In this document: positions 23,876 through 36,475 of the stretch, piece after piece | Layout of the letters: each line of letters begins with the position of its first letter | Position numbering within the stretch: position 1 is the first letter of the stretch | NCBI GenBank assembly: GCA_032622095.1 | Contig: CP136061.1 | Span: 134,937,587 to 135,001,586, forward strand | Reading direction: 5' to 3' | Source of the DNA: Siphonodentalium dalli | Taxonomy: Eukaryota; Mollusca; Scaphopoda; Gadilida; Siphonodentaliidae | DNA: 64,000 nt | Made by a program: the position numbers and the translations under genes | Notes under the pieces: model-generated | Seen by the model: the letters and a program-made list of their open reading frames with translations, nothing else | What the model was told of the DNA's origin: nothing | Database searches by the model: none

Positions 23876-24228
23876 AACACTCCGGTTGGGTGATAAAATA
23901 GAAATGGAGAATAATCTTGCTCATATAGTAGTGATGTTTATGAATATTAATCCATATTTACAACACACACCGTCAGTCTTATATATTTATTAAATGCAAT
24001 CGATGGCGAAATCATTTCCGTTAGTTTATCGGCGATTGTTGCGTCCCGAATCTAGATGTAAATATTTACAATTGAGCGTAGCTCAGACAGTGTTTTTTAT
24101 GGAGTTGCATGGTCGACTTCTTTGAGATTTTGGGCGATGTTAGTAGAATGCCACATTCTCACAGTTGGCATAGCGCCTGAGTACTAATTTATCAGTTTCA
24201 CGCACCCGAACAAGTCCATAATATGTCT
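23876..24228 (+). mobile_element. TTAA-flanked non-autonomous element, family A, copy 1
   Basis: Begins agtgatgtgaaacactc right after TTAA (23,872-23,875) and ends ...ccataatatgtct before GTAA, a one-base change from TTAA. It is a clear homologue of the copies at 30,768, 42,482 and 45,261. There is no ORF. Terminal inverted repeats are weak at best, so the piggyBac-like assignment rests on the TTAA flanks only. Confidence 0.65.
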
Positions 24229-24329
24229 GTAACAACACAAACTTCTTGGATATTGATCCACTATTGGAGAGTTATTTAAACCATCTGAATATCCAAACAC
24301 GAGCAATATCAGTCTCACATTCAAATAAT

Positions 24330-26830
24330 TCATATCATTAATATAATACAAAGAAAGTCATATAATATATATCAAGATTGGAGATGTGCATCTCAGATTA
24401 GAATTATCTCTCTTTTTGAGTAACAGAAAAACAGTATATATATATGCTACATATGTACGAGAATGTGCAGTGTGTTTTGACCAGACTGAAATTTCGGGGT
24501 TTCGAGTCAACATACTGAACAGTACAAGTTATAATGTAACAACTGTTAATAATTATAATCTATAGGGCATAAAATATTAAGCGCCTCTAAAAACCTCAAC
24601 CAATTATGGCAGACCAGACAAGCTCTATTGTCTCCACTCCATAGTAAACAAAATTAAAAATGATGATTCAAATGAACGTTAGCCGAATCGGTGAAAATCA
24701 AAAATCGCACTCCGAAACAACGTGTCGCGGTGGCCAATTTACCGTTCTTGGTGGCTGTAAAAACAAACCAATGGGTGCTAGAATAAAATACCCTTCATAT
24801 TGGTTACAGGTCGGTTACAAATCGGTTCTACAGTAACAAATGCCACGGAGAACCAGTTGATGTGGGCGGAAATTTAATGAGTGGAACCCTCAAAGTGGGG
24901 CTTTGTCAAAGATTGAAATCTCGAAATGGTACCCGTGATGTGAAACTGATCAACTGGTCAACTGAAAGGAGATTCCGAATATATTAAACATAGGCGAAAT
25001 TAAAATTCTTTTTTTATCACCATGTCATGTCTGTAATGAAAAACACATTTCTAACTACCGGCGCGAGGTCAAACGTAAATTTATGAAGTGTCTGATAACG
25101 TCAGATCGTACACTCATCGTGTCTGATTTTTGCATCAGGTGCATGATTGCAGCCGACCCCGAGTAACTCGGTGAGCACACGCGATAACAGAGACCACCTA
25201 ACGGTCATCCGGAGCAGACATAACTAGATCCATCAAAATGACAAGGCGGACGATCGAGTGCAGTGTGCAGAAGACAACCTCGACCACCATGGGGCTTCAT
25301 ATAATAAAATAACCAAATGGCCATATACGGGAAAAGACAGCTAAATCATTACGTGCGCTCGCACAACAGTATGGCGATCAGACAGGTGCGTAGGTAAGTT
25401 GGTGTCACCCTGCTCCGTTTCACTCCATGACGTCACCAAAAACGACGTAAAACCTCGTGGCGTTCTGACATTGTTACTGTGCCGCGTTTTTGCTATGTTT
25501 ATTTTATGTGTTGTTTTCGATTATTTGTTTGTCGCCGATATCGCCATTTGTCGGGATTCCCTGTTTCTATATTTAAAACTGGCATGATCGTAGTGAGCCT
25601 CGATTTCGAATTTTTCTCCCAGGTCAAAATACGTCAGAGTTATGACAAAAATAGATCGACCTACATTTTCTCCATCAGAACTCTACATCAAAGAGTCTAT
25701 AGACTCCTTCGGGACCTACATAGACTCCTTAGTTTGGGTATTTTTACTTATAATTGGGAAGTTTTATCATTTTTGGTTCGTGCGAAGACCTCTTTTTATC
25801 GTACGGGAAAAGAGACATTCAAAACGCGATTTCGTAATTCGACGCAATAGGCTCAATAGCCTAACCTTCAGCCGAGTTCCGGGTCAAATACGACGAATGA
25901 CGTAACACAAAACAAAACGCATTTGTTGACACAAACACCGTTTGAAAAGTTTATTATTACATAAAATGATCGTTATTGATTAATTATTGATTAATTATTG
26001 ATATTTATTGTTGCATATTTGCTGCTATCAATATTTACACAAATGGTATTAATTATTTCTTATAATTGCTCCTTTGGTCAACTTTGACTATCGGAAAATG
26101 AAAATGAAAATATGCCGCTGAAAAAAATGTAATCGATAGTAAAGTCTCATCCTTTCGGCAACATGGAATTGGTTTTATTTACGTAAATGATTAATATAGT
26201 AATTTGCCTTTTTTCTGTGATGAAATGAGAAATGGTAATTGTATTTTTTTGCTAACATTAAATTAAATTAAATAAATTAAGTAAAATACAGTGAAATTAT
26301 TTTTTAAATTATTGTTTATTACATGTTTGCGCACGTTGGCATCTCTCTGAGTGCATTCTAGTTATATATGCTATGCATTGCCGTGGCCATGTTCACAAGT
26401 TCAATTTTGGCAAAAACACACCGGTACCATAATTATGTCACAATACTCATCAATTCCCGAAACCGGCAATTCAGTCGGAATATATTTCAATGTGTCTTAT
26501 TGGCCAGGAACTTGTCTTCCTTTTGGTGAAAAATCGATATATATATAGTTTCAAACGAAGGGAAGTCGAGATATCGTATGGAAAACTAGCGAAGCCTACC
26601 GACAAAAAGCGATCGTAAGTTTGTGTGTCCGCGGTAAGTAGTGATCATGATCATACACATATACCAATTCAATTATTACGATCACAAATGCCGAACTTGC
26701 GAATTCTTAGTACGATATGTCGACTTCGCCGCTTCAAAAGACTCGGTCAAGTTATGTGTTACACGAAAGGAAATGTTATAGCGGGGTATGAATGGTATGA
26801 ATCCCGCGAAAGTCTGGTTAATTGTGTGTC
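24330..26830. other. No gene recognised
   Basis: The longest frames are 123 codons at 25,479-25,850 and 87 codons at 25,642-25,905, overlapping on the + strand. Neither shows a motif I recognise. The remainder is AT-rich, with short 'gattaattattgatta' repeats near 25,976. Confidence 0.4.
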
Positions 26831-26927
26831 TGACATTTGCAGAATGAGATCCCAGAGGATGAGTTTAGTGAGCTACCCCGAACAGCGGGCTAGCATCACC
26901 AAATTCACCCTCTGACAACCTCATTCT
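26831..26927. repeat. Single diverged hairpin of the 19.9 kb palindrome family
   Basis: It carries tgacatttgcagaatgag, a ccccg-aacagcgggctagc tip and caccctctgacaacctcattct, in the same order as one unit of 19,908-20,222 but with more mismatches. Confidence 0.8.
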
Positions 26928-26959
26928 TACGTCTCAACTGCTATGGGAGACCTATAGGA

Positions 26960-29833
26960 TCAGATTGAATTCCCCAGGTGAAGTTGGTAAGGTTCACCCA
27001 TTAGTCACATCGAGTATGTATTGATATTCTGCAAATTAGCTGAAGATAGCCTAACCACAGAGGGTATAGACGCATGCTGGGTAGACATACTTTTCCCCAA
27101 GAGTAAACCCTTATTGATTGGGGTAGGGTATCGCCCACCAAGACAGTATGATTTCTTTGATAAACTTGAGAAGCTTGGCCTCGAAAATGACTTCATAGAT
27201 TCTGAGGTAATTCTTTTGGGTGATTTTAACGTTGACGTCTCAAACAAGTCAACTCACAGTTCCCTTCATAAGAAAGTTGATACTATCAAAAGGCTCTTTA
27301 GCCTTAGTCAATTAATAAAAGACTTACCAGAATTAGTCAAAACTCTTCCTCACTTATTGACTTAATTTTCGCCTCAGATCCTTCTATGATCACACAGTCC
27401 GGTGTCATTGACATTGGCCTAAGTGATCACAGCATGATGTTTTGCACTAGAAAGAAGAGAGAGATATCTTTATTACCTCCAAGTATAGGAGAGATCGATA
27501 CACATGACATATAAATACAGTTGGATTAAAGTGGGCTCCCCTGACCAATGTGGTGGGCCATTATGTACAAGTAAAGCAAGATCATATGAGCATAACACAA
27601 TAAAGACTCGCAGTCTCAAGAACTACTCAATTTCAGATTTTTGTGATAAACTGCAAACACAGGTGGACTGGATGGAAGTCATTTGTTGTAATGATGTTAC
27701 ACAGGCCTGGCTTCTCTTTAAAAAGAATCTGCTATCCGTGATAAATGATATTTCACCTATGAAAGATGTTAGAATAAAGGGGGGTACCGAGGAATGGATG
27801 AGCTCAGACATTCTAACAACTATTAAAGATAGAAACTTAATGCTTCATAAATACAGAAAGTCAAAAGAAATTACTGACTTAGAGTCTTATAAAAACCTGA
27901 GAAATAAAGCCCAACATATGATACGGGATGCAAAGTTAACATATTTTACCCAACAATTAGATGCAAATAGAAACAGACCTAAAGAGCTATGGAAATCATT
28001 GAAAAAACTTGGTTGTCCATAAAAAAAAAACAGTAACAAAACTAACTATGCTCTAAAGATCAATGAAGAAGTTTGCTTTAATGCAGTGACCATTGCTAAA
28101 GAATTCAATAATTTCTTTTGCAATATAGCATCTAATCTTCTGAATAAACTCCCAAAGGCTCCTGGTATCTTCAACAACTTGACTCTTGTTAACTACTATA
28201 GAAGCAAAGTAGATCCCATCAACAAACTTAAACTCCATGTTGTTGATGAAGATGAAGTTCATAAGATACTAGAAAGTCTGTGCTCATCCAAAGCCACGGG
28301 CCCCGATGGGATACCGGCAAGGTTTTTGAAGGATGGTGCTGCTGTTTTAACATCTCCACTCACCCACATAGTGAATCTTTCTATTCACAATGGGCATGTC
28401 ACAGAAGAGCTCAAAAGAGCTAGGGTCGTACCAATCTATAAGAAGGGGGAGAAGACACAGCCTGAAAATTACAGACCTGTCTCCGTACTTAATTTAGCCT
28501 CAAAAATAATAGAAAGAATTGTATACAAACAACTTGAGGAATATTTACAAAAACAAAATTTATTATATGGCTACCAATCTGGTTTTAGGTCAGGGTTTTC
28601 AACAGACACAATGTCTGTTATACCTCACAGATAAAATTCGTAGTGAGATGGACAAGGGTAACCTTACAGGTATGGTCCTGATAGACCTTCAAAAGGATTT
28701 TGATACAGTGGATCATGAAATTTTATTGCAAAAACTTAAGGTTATCGGTTTGGATGAAAGCGCACTTCTTTGGTTTCACAGCTACCTGAATGGGAGATCC
28801 CAAGCTGTTGATGTAAATGGTACATTATCCGATTTTGAAGATATTTCCTGTGGCGTACCCCAGGGGTCATTTTAGGTCCTCTACTGTTTTTACTGTATGT
28901 TAACGATGCTTCCATGGCTGTGTCTTGTCTTATATGCAGATGACTCTGCCCTTATTGTCGCTGGATCTGATGTGCACATCATTGAACAAACTCTCAGCGT
29001 AGAACTGAGCAAACTGAGCGCTTGGCTGGTGGATAATAAACTATCTTTACACCTTGGAAAAACAGAATCAATTCTTTTCGGATCACCACATAAATTGAAA
29101 ACTAAATCCCAGCTGAGTGTTTGCTGTGATGGCGTGAGCATCAGACCCAGTGACTCCGTAACATATCTCGGGGACATTTTAGACCACCATCTTAATGGTG
29201 AGCTAATGGGAGCACACATGTTGCAGAAGGCAAACTCTAAGTTGAAATTCTTGTACAGAAAGGCATCTTACCTGAACCAATACTGCAAAAGAACTCTATC
29301 CTTGGCCCTCATTCAATGTCATTTTGACTATAGTTCAAGCTTTTGGTACACTAGTCTAACGCAGAGAACAAAGATCCGATTACAAGCAACCCAGAATAGG
29401 CTAGTAAGATACATTTTAGATCTAAATTGTAGGACACATATTGGCTATTCGGAATTTCTAAAAGTAGATTGGCTGCCGGTATGTGAAAGAGTTAACTTTA
29501 GGAAATTGACAATGGTTATGAAGATCTCAGATAAGCAAGCCCCAGTATATTTTAATGAACATTTCAAACGATCAAATAAAGAAGGGGATATAAATGTTTC
29601 GGACAATGAGGCTGATCAATCTGAAACCCGGTCAGGTAAACTGAAATTCATCCTCCCTCATGTAAGTTGTTATGGGAAAAAGTCTTTTTTTCTACACAGG
29701 AATAAGACTCTGGAATAGACTTGACAAAACTGTACATCTACCCATTGACATCAAGTACCGGAAATTTTGCATAAAAAAACATCTCTTATCTAAACTGAAG
29801 GACCGAGAGGAAGATCCATTTCTGTACTACTGA
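26960..29833 (+). pseudogene. Nearly full LINE ORF2, CR1/Jockey type, inactivated
   Basis: Apurinic-type endonuclease remnants come first: CWVDILFPKSKPLLIGVGYRPP near 27,080, then ILLGDFNVDVS near 27,212-27,245, then in another frame SSLIDLIFASDPS and LSDHSMMF (27,344-27,440). A linker follows (27,504-28,022), then a premature TAA at 28,020-28,022 with the same frame resuming. The reverse transcriptase shows SSKATGPDGIPARFLKD, ARVVPIYKKGEK, NYRPVSVLN, LIDLQKDFDTVDHEILL, GVPQGS and LYADDSALIV. Motif A here reads LQKDFD where LSKAFD is usual. A CR1/Jockey-like C-terminal region follows, ending at a TGA at 29,831-29,833 after one more frame change near 29,690. At least four frameshifts plus a stop make it dead. 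The 5' end, including any ORF1 and the start of the endonuclease, is missing. Confidence 0.9.
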
Positions 29834-30675
29834 ATTGAAACTGTGACCAAAATTTTGCCAATCAATTACTCATCTCTGCATATATTGTTACTGCTGCCTG
29901 TATTTCGGGTTTCCATCTTTCGGTCATGGACAGACCAGTCCAAAACAGACCTTACATGGCAGTGGTGCGTATATGCAGTGGTGCGTATCCATCATTTACA
30001 AAGTCACCGAACCGACACAGATCCCACAGGCACCTCTTGCAGCAGCACTAATATTAATATAATATTATATCGGTCAGTATTCATAGACCCGGTGAATGAG
30101 ACGAGTGTCAGACTTGTTATGTTAAATGGATCTGCCAGGCGTCTCATCCACCTGGTCGGTGAAAAGATCATTTCTTTTAAAATAAACATATTCACAATCA
30201 TAAGATTACTTGTAAATGTAGCACTTATGATGATAAATTATTTTATCCACATTGATGATGGCTTTATCAATGTAAAATATCAATATATTAACATTGATGT
30301 CATTACCATTATTTTTTAGTATCAAAATGGAGAATTTTGTGGTAACTATATTGTCTGCCTCGTGGCCGGTAGCATATCAGGGGACCACAATGGAATTAAG
30401 CCTTCGAGTGCTTTTTGTGCCATCCACGATATCTAGCCGTACATGTACTCTACGATTTTTTTTCTAAATTTCAGGCATCATACCATTGGTATTCACTTTG
30501 ACTTCTTTACAGCCTCATTTTTGTTTCAAAATTTGCGATTTCTTATATAGCCTAACAACTGAAATTATGTTAAAAACTCCTTTTTATTTGCTTGTAATTT
30601 ATTATATTTGTAACCTGTTAAAACAATATACGTGTATGTCTTTATATCAAAAATAAATCAATCAATCAATCAATA
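29834..30675 (+). mobile_element. 3' UTR and (ATCA)n tail of the 27 kb LINE
   Basis: A non-coding tract runs to AATAAA at 30,652-30,657, immediately followed by (TCAA)n ending at about 30,674. That is a microsatellite tail typical of CR1-type LINEs. The 158-codon frame at 29,843-30,319 lies in this UTR and has no recognised homology, so I do not call it. Confidence 0.75.
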
Positions 30676-30767
30676 GCGGATATTGAAATACTGAACATGC
30701 ATGATACGTCTTCGCGCTGCAACAGCTGCAATATATGGGCTCCTGACTTTGTCTAATTGCATCTTAA

Positions 30768-31142
30768 AGTGATGTGAAACACTCTGGTTGGGTGATCAAA
30801 TAGAAATGGAGAATAATCTTGCTCATATATATAGTATAGTTATTTTATGAATTTTAATCCAAATTTACAACACACACTGTCAGTCTTATATATTTATTAA
30901 ATGCAACGAGTATCGATGGTGAAATCATTCCGTTAGTTGATCGGCGATTGTTGCGTCCCGAATCGAGATGTAAATATTTACAATTGAGCGTAGTTCAGAC
31001 GGTGTTTTCTATGGAGTTGCATGGTCGATTTTTCTGTGAAATTGTGGGCGATGTTAGTAGAATGCCACATTCTCGCAGTTGGCATAGCGCCTGAGTACCA
31101 ATTTATCAGTTTCACGCACCCGAAAAAGTCCATAATATGTCT
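30768..31142 (+). mobile_element. TTAA-flanked non-autonomous element, family A, copy 2
   Basis: The best-preserved copy, with TTAA on both sides (30,764-30,767 and 31,143-31,146). Internally it shares cggcgattgttgcgtcccgaat, atgtaaatatttacaattgagcg and agaatgccacattct with copy 1. It is 375 bp with no ORF. Confidence 0.75.
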
Positions 31143-31631
31143 TTAATAATTCTCGAAATGACATACATTTTAGTTGACTCCCGCCAAAAAATTATCCTGT
31201 AATAAAGACGTAAGGTATATATATGCCAACGCAAAGCAACAAAAAGGAGGTGTCGGGATGGCAAACGAGTAAAAAAGGACCAAGTTCCGACGCTCATTGG
31301 ATTCCGATTTGAATTCTCCCCACTATATATACATAGAAGTGATTCAAAATACAACTCATCGTGTTTACAAAAGGAATATTCCCATTGCACTGTAGAGGAA
31401 AAAGCGTTTCCTGTTAGTATATTCCTGATAAGGTATGAATAAAGAGCGTTTTTCTCGCCCATGTTTGAAAAACAGACGTAAATAGCTGGAAGTGATTTTT
31501 GTTGTTGCAGAGTAGTGGTATCTAATGTTTATGTATCTGTATTTCTGTGTATGACATGACCTACGGCACACTGTTCCTATAACCAAATAACGTAAGCATC
31601 ATTGTAGCTACAGGTCCCTGCACCAAATATA
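31143..31631. other. No gene recognised
   Basis: Stops in all frames; the 116-codon minus-strand frame extends into copy 2 of family A and has no recognised motif. Confidence 0.4.
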
Positions 31632-31643
31632 CCAAAATATATA

Positions 31644-32012
31644 CTACTAGCAGGGTGACCTGACTTCGTCCGGGCTGTTTCCCCTCTGCTTTCATCCGCC
31701 CAAAGGCGCGATTTGACCTTGAATTGACCATTTTTAAGGTCAAGGTCATGTCTGGATCACGATTTGACCCGTCCAAAACACTCCCCGGACAAAAGTGGCC
31801 CTAGGTATCAAATTTCGTCGAAATCCCATCGAAAGGTACGATTTGACCTTGAATTGACCAGTTTGAAGGTCAATGTCAGGTCGGTGTCACGATTTGACCC
31901 GTCCAAAACACTCCCCGGACAAAAGTACCTATAGGTATAAAATTTCGTCGAAATCCGTCCGGCAGTTTTCCCGGCCATTGCTAACAAACAGACAGACAGA
32001 CAGACAGAAGTC
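31644..32012 (+). mobile_element. Interspersed element with 132 bp tandem core and ACAG tail
   Basis: The core unit, cgatttgaccttgaattgacc through caaatttcgtcgaaatcc, occurs twice in tandem (about 31,688-31,822 and 31,836-31,960). It is followed by ggccattgctaac and (ACAG)n at about 31,985-32,008. The 12-base ccaaaatatata occurs just outside both ends (31,632-31,643 and 32,013-32,024) and could be a target-site duplication, though it is low complexity. Many reading frames in it are by-products. Confidence 0.65.
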
Positions 32013-32049
32013 CCAAAATATATATAGTCCAGGAGATCGACCCCAAGAA

Positions 32050-33250
32050 ATAACAAATGTTGCTCATTTTGACGGACAAGTGCTATCCGGTCTAATTTTG
32101 TAGTAAAATATATGTAGATTACGAAAATCCACGATAGCAGTGGTGAATTTGTAGCTTAATTGGCGAAAAATGTGTTTTTATTGACCTACCCGATGACCGA
32201 AAATGAAAGAATTTTCCAGCGACGTCATATTACTACTAGTCCGGGAGCTAATATGGATATCCTTGCACCCCCTGGGACTTAACTTCTCCCAACTCATTTT
32301 GTTCCTTATTATGTCCTTCAAATTTTAAGCAATGTTAGCAAGAAAAAAAAGTGGCCGTATAGAATCCAGACAAAATGGCGTCCATCATGCCCGCCGTTTT
32401 TCAGACCAGACCCTCAAGTCAGTTTTATGCAAATTAAGCGGTGAAAATCTTGTAAAATGTATACAAATGTATATATTTTCGTGAAACTAAGACATAATGT
32501 CACTTTTTTGGGGCAAAATTGAAACTCACCATCCAAGACGGCCACCAATATGGCCGCGGAAGTTGAAAATATGACTTTTTTTTACAAATATCTTCTAGAT
32601 CGATTCATGCTGTTTGGAACTGGTTGAGTAATGCGACTTTATTTTGTATTTTGTGTAACTGATCATTGGGGCAATTAAATATGCACTTTTTGTGTTCCTA
32701 GACCCTTCCGTTCCCTCAAAAATTCGAATTTACAGAACGCAGTATAAAATTTCACAAAAAAATCACAATTGGGATTATAGTCATATTTTAACAAGAAATG
32801 AACAGAACTTTGTAATGTAAGTGATGCATATGATTATACCTATGAATATTCCAACTCACTGGAACCAAAATTCTTACTTTGGCTCAAAATGGCTGCCAAA
32901 ATGGCTGCCAAAATATGGAAAATGATAAATATTGCCCCAGCGTGTTCTGCAATCGATTACAAGTTGTGGATGATGTACAAAATTGGCTATTCTGCCTTCT
33001 ATACATTGAATACTAACATGCCTGATGTGCCATGGTTAATTGTTACTATTGTCACCACTGACATCACCAAAAATATTGGACTTTTCTCTCAAAAACATGG
33101 CTTAAATATCGGCAAAAATTAACTTTTCATGTTTAGACCATTTTTGCAATTAAAATGTAACTATCTTTGGGTTGAAAGGTGTTTATTGTTTTGGTCTATA
33201 TTAAATGTGTCATACTACGGGATTTATAGACCAAATTGTTCGCCCGATTT
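32050..33250. other. Non-coding; short 'aaaatggctgcc' repeats
   Basis: Contains repeated aatggctgccaaaatgg near 32,888-32,915 and related atggcgtcca/atggccgcgg motifs. These look repeat-derived. No gene is supported, and the 77-codon frame at 32,889-33,122 begins in those repeats. Confidence 0.45.
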
Positions 33251-34340
33251 TGACATAACTCTATACTCTCATTAAGTAGACATGGATAAATAATTTATAT
33301 GCAGCCTGTGTCAGGGAGGACGCAGTTATATAGGGGTGGGTGTAATATAGTGTGTCATTTTGACATATTTCTCGATGGGTTAATATATAATGCTATGTTA
33401 TTATGGTCTGAAATGACTAATATCGAGATTTCTGGTGACCATTCAACGTTTGATACCATTTGATGTCCCGATGGGGTATATTTTAGAAGTTCTGACACGT
33501 CACCAAGCTTCGGTACATGTCACGAAGCTTCGGTACATAGGATGAAAAACCGCCACAGATTTGGGGTTAATGATGCAAGGTCACATTTTGCGCCAGATTT
33601 CGACAGAACTATATGCTCTCATTAAGTAGACATGGATACACTTCTTGTATGTAGCACTGTGTCAGGGAGGAAGCAGTTATATAGGGTGGATGTAATATAG
33701 TGTGTCATTTTGACATAATTACACCATGGTTTAATATATAATTCCATGATAATTACAATCTGAAATGACTGATATCAAAGTTTATGGTGACCATTCAACG
33801 TTTGATGCCATTTGACGGTACGTGGCACGAAGCTTCGGTAAATTGTATGAAAAATCGCCACAGATTGGGGTTAACGATGCGAGGTCACATTTTCGGTCAT
33901 ATTTTGACGGAACTGTATACTCTCATTAAGTAGACATCGATAAACTTCTTATATGTAGCCCTGTGTCAGGGAGGGAGCAGTTATATAGTAGGTGTAATAT
34001 AGTGTGTCATTATGACATATTCCTCGATGGGTTAATATATAATGCGATGCTAATTATGATCTGAAATTATTAATATCCGGGTTTCTGGTGACCATTCAAC
34101 GTTTGTTAACGTTACCATATGATGTCATATGGTGGTATATTCCTGGAGTTCTGACACGTCACGGTACATGGCACGAAATTTCGGTGCATTGTATGAAAAA
34201 CCGCCACAGGTTTGGGTTTAAGAATGCATTGTCAATTTTTGTTTTGCCACAGCACTGGGAGATAAGTACCCAGGGTCACATGTTTCTTCTGATTTTGATA
34301 GTACTGTATACTGTTATTAATAAAGATACACCTTGACTAA
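33251..34340 (+). repeat. Satellite-like tandem array, 306-391 bp units
   Basis: Units start near 33,251, 33,600, 33,906 and 34,297 with 'gac..aact.tat.ctctcattaagtagacat'. They share 'gtgtcagggagg', 'gcagttatatag', 'taatatagtgtgtcatt' and 'ggtgaccattcaacgtttg'. Unit lengths vary because the 'cacgaagcttcggtac' block is present once, twice or altered. About three units and a partial fourth are visible. Confidence 0.8.
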
Positions 34341-36029
34341 CTTCATGTTGAATGAACCAGTCACAGTATAATTTTCTATTATTGAACATTTAACTTGAAT
34401 GTCACGAATAATCGGTACATTCATGTTTTGTTTCGACGTCGACTGTATGCATAAATCTGATTTAAATATAGTAATAAATAAATAATAATTAATGTACCGA
34501 AGCTTCGTATCTATAGGTTACAAACACCTAATTATTTTCCATAGGCGACAGTGTTAACTAAAAGTCCCGCCGGCTATGGGTTAAGCCTATTTGAACTTCA
34601 AGTGGTCAATTTTCCCTTAGCACGTCATCCGCTGCACCAGTATGTGACAACAAACCCGCCATTTTCGGTATTTTTTTCAAACGATAGTCTTGCATTTCCA
34701 CAACTACCCCATTTACTGCACAAAAATCAGCAGCATAAACATATCCAGACCCCTTCCGTAACTTCTAGATACCACCAGACTCTTCCTGGACATGTAAACA
34801 TACACGATCGCCATATTTACGTAGGCTATGATTTTATGTTCCCGATTAGGGATATTTCCCTCAATGATAATCAACAAATCAGCAGCCAGATTGTTTTGTT
34901 ATGCTGACTCGAGTTTCAAGAAGCGTAACTCTATATAATTAGTTGCCTGTAACATATAATTGTAAAGAAAATCGAACTTTGATTATGTAAACTGCGCCAA
35001 TTTTACAAAAAAAGCTTTACTGTGATACGATAGAAATATAGAAGTCATTGGTCATCCTATTATCTCCCAGTGGTCCTTTGACCCACATACCCCGTTTTAA
35101 AATTGACCATTTTGGGGGGGGGGGGGGGGGGGGGTAAGAAATAACACTGATACTCGATTCCTGATAACTCTGGAAGCACAGTTCAGTAGAAAGATACTAA
35201 TGTCTCATGTCATGCTTGTTATATACATATATACTGCATAGTGTCGCATGCCCCATGTCCATCCACTCTCTAATCGGAATATTATGACCACAAATGTGAC
35301 CACACCCAAAATTCAGGGTTTTTCATCATAATTTAATTTGTAAAATCCGACTCGCGTGCATAACGCACAGGATAGAAAGGCATATGTATGTGTTTTGGAA
35401 ACTAGTTACGTATATCTACCATATGCCTTAAGAAATTTATCTAATTTTGAACAGTACAATGTTTAATTGGATTTGAATTAGACCCCCCTCAACTTAGAAA
35501 ACAAGTAGAAACATTCTTAAATCCATTTATAAACATTGTAGAAGCCAAGTTGTAAATTATTTAACAATATTAAAATAATTATGGTGAATTTTAACCTTAA
35601 AATCATACTAAGATGAAATGGTTGCAATTTGGACGATTTTGCGTAAAAAAGTTAAAAAAAACATTTAAATTCTTCAATTTTTTAGCACAATTAGTTATTT
35701 AACATTATTAACACAATTACTATTCACACAACTGAATCACCAAAATCATACTAAAATGAAACTTTACACATTGAAAAAAAATTTGAAAATTTTGGTCTTA
35801 AAATGTCGAAAAATGCCCAAAAAATCGAAAAAAAAACAAAGAAGGCTACAAATTTGTTCTTGCTATCATGATTTTTCTTCATTACCATACCTAAAACATT
35901 AAAAATAACATGGTCGCAGCTTGTCCGTCAATATGAGCAACACCTCCCGATCTCCTGGACTAATATTAGATGCCATAGACAAGGCTCACAAGTCCGATTC
36001 TAGACAAAACACATCAACTGCCATATCTA
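34341..36029. other. No gene recognised; G21 tract
   Basis: AT-rich, with a 21-base G run at 35,114-35,134, the longest homopolymer of G or C in the window. The 118-codon frame at 34,551-34,907 shows no family motif. Confidence 0.45.
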
Positions 36030-36033
36030 TTAA

Positions 36034-36471
36034 AGGTACTCAATCCGAAATGTCGCTCGCAAATTACTATTTACCTGGCTTCGGAGGTAAAAAATATTTG
36101 ATTCGAGTCGAGGAACCCAGGCATCAAAGCTCAGAGTGATCTGATATCGATGTTTGAAATCTTTTATTTTAATTTTAGGTGGCCCAGTAAACAGTCGACG
36201 AAAGGAATTTCTCTGACCAAATTACGGATGAAGATGGATAACTCTAAAATTAAGTGGCTTTTTTGTGTCAGATATTTGACAAACCGGCAAAATTTCGTTG
36301 ACCAAAATGTTGATAAATAACAGGTTTTGGGCAATTTTATACTATAGTTGACTGTGGTTAGCATTATTTTTGGGCTATTAATCGATACTGATAATTGAAG
36401 CGTCAGTTAAAAAAATGTCGTTGTTGTTGGAATCTGATGATATGGGGACCATCGAATCGGATTGAGTACCT
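36034..36471. mobile_element. TTAA MITE, family B, copy 1 (438 bp)
   Basis: Perfect 15 bp terminal inverted repeats, AGGTACTCAATCCGA and its complement, sit directly inside TTAA on both sides (36,030-36,033 and 36,472-36,475). There is no transposase. TTAA duplication is the hallmark of piggyBac-superfamily transposition, although these ends do not start with CCC. A second copy is at 48,801-49,234. Confidence 0.85.
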
Positions 36472-36475
36472 TTAA

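Noticed and set aside
25479-25905. Overlapping 123- and 87-codon + strand ORFs
   Set aside because: Two frames overlap, neither has a known motif, and no splice or promoter signal supports one over the other.
29843-30319. 158-codon + strand ORF
   Set aside because: It lies between a LINE stop codon and that LINE's own AATAAA and (ATCA)n tail, so it is most likely 3' UTR.
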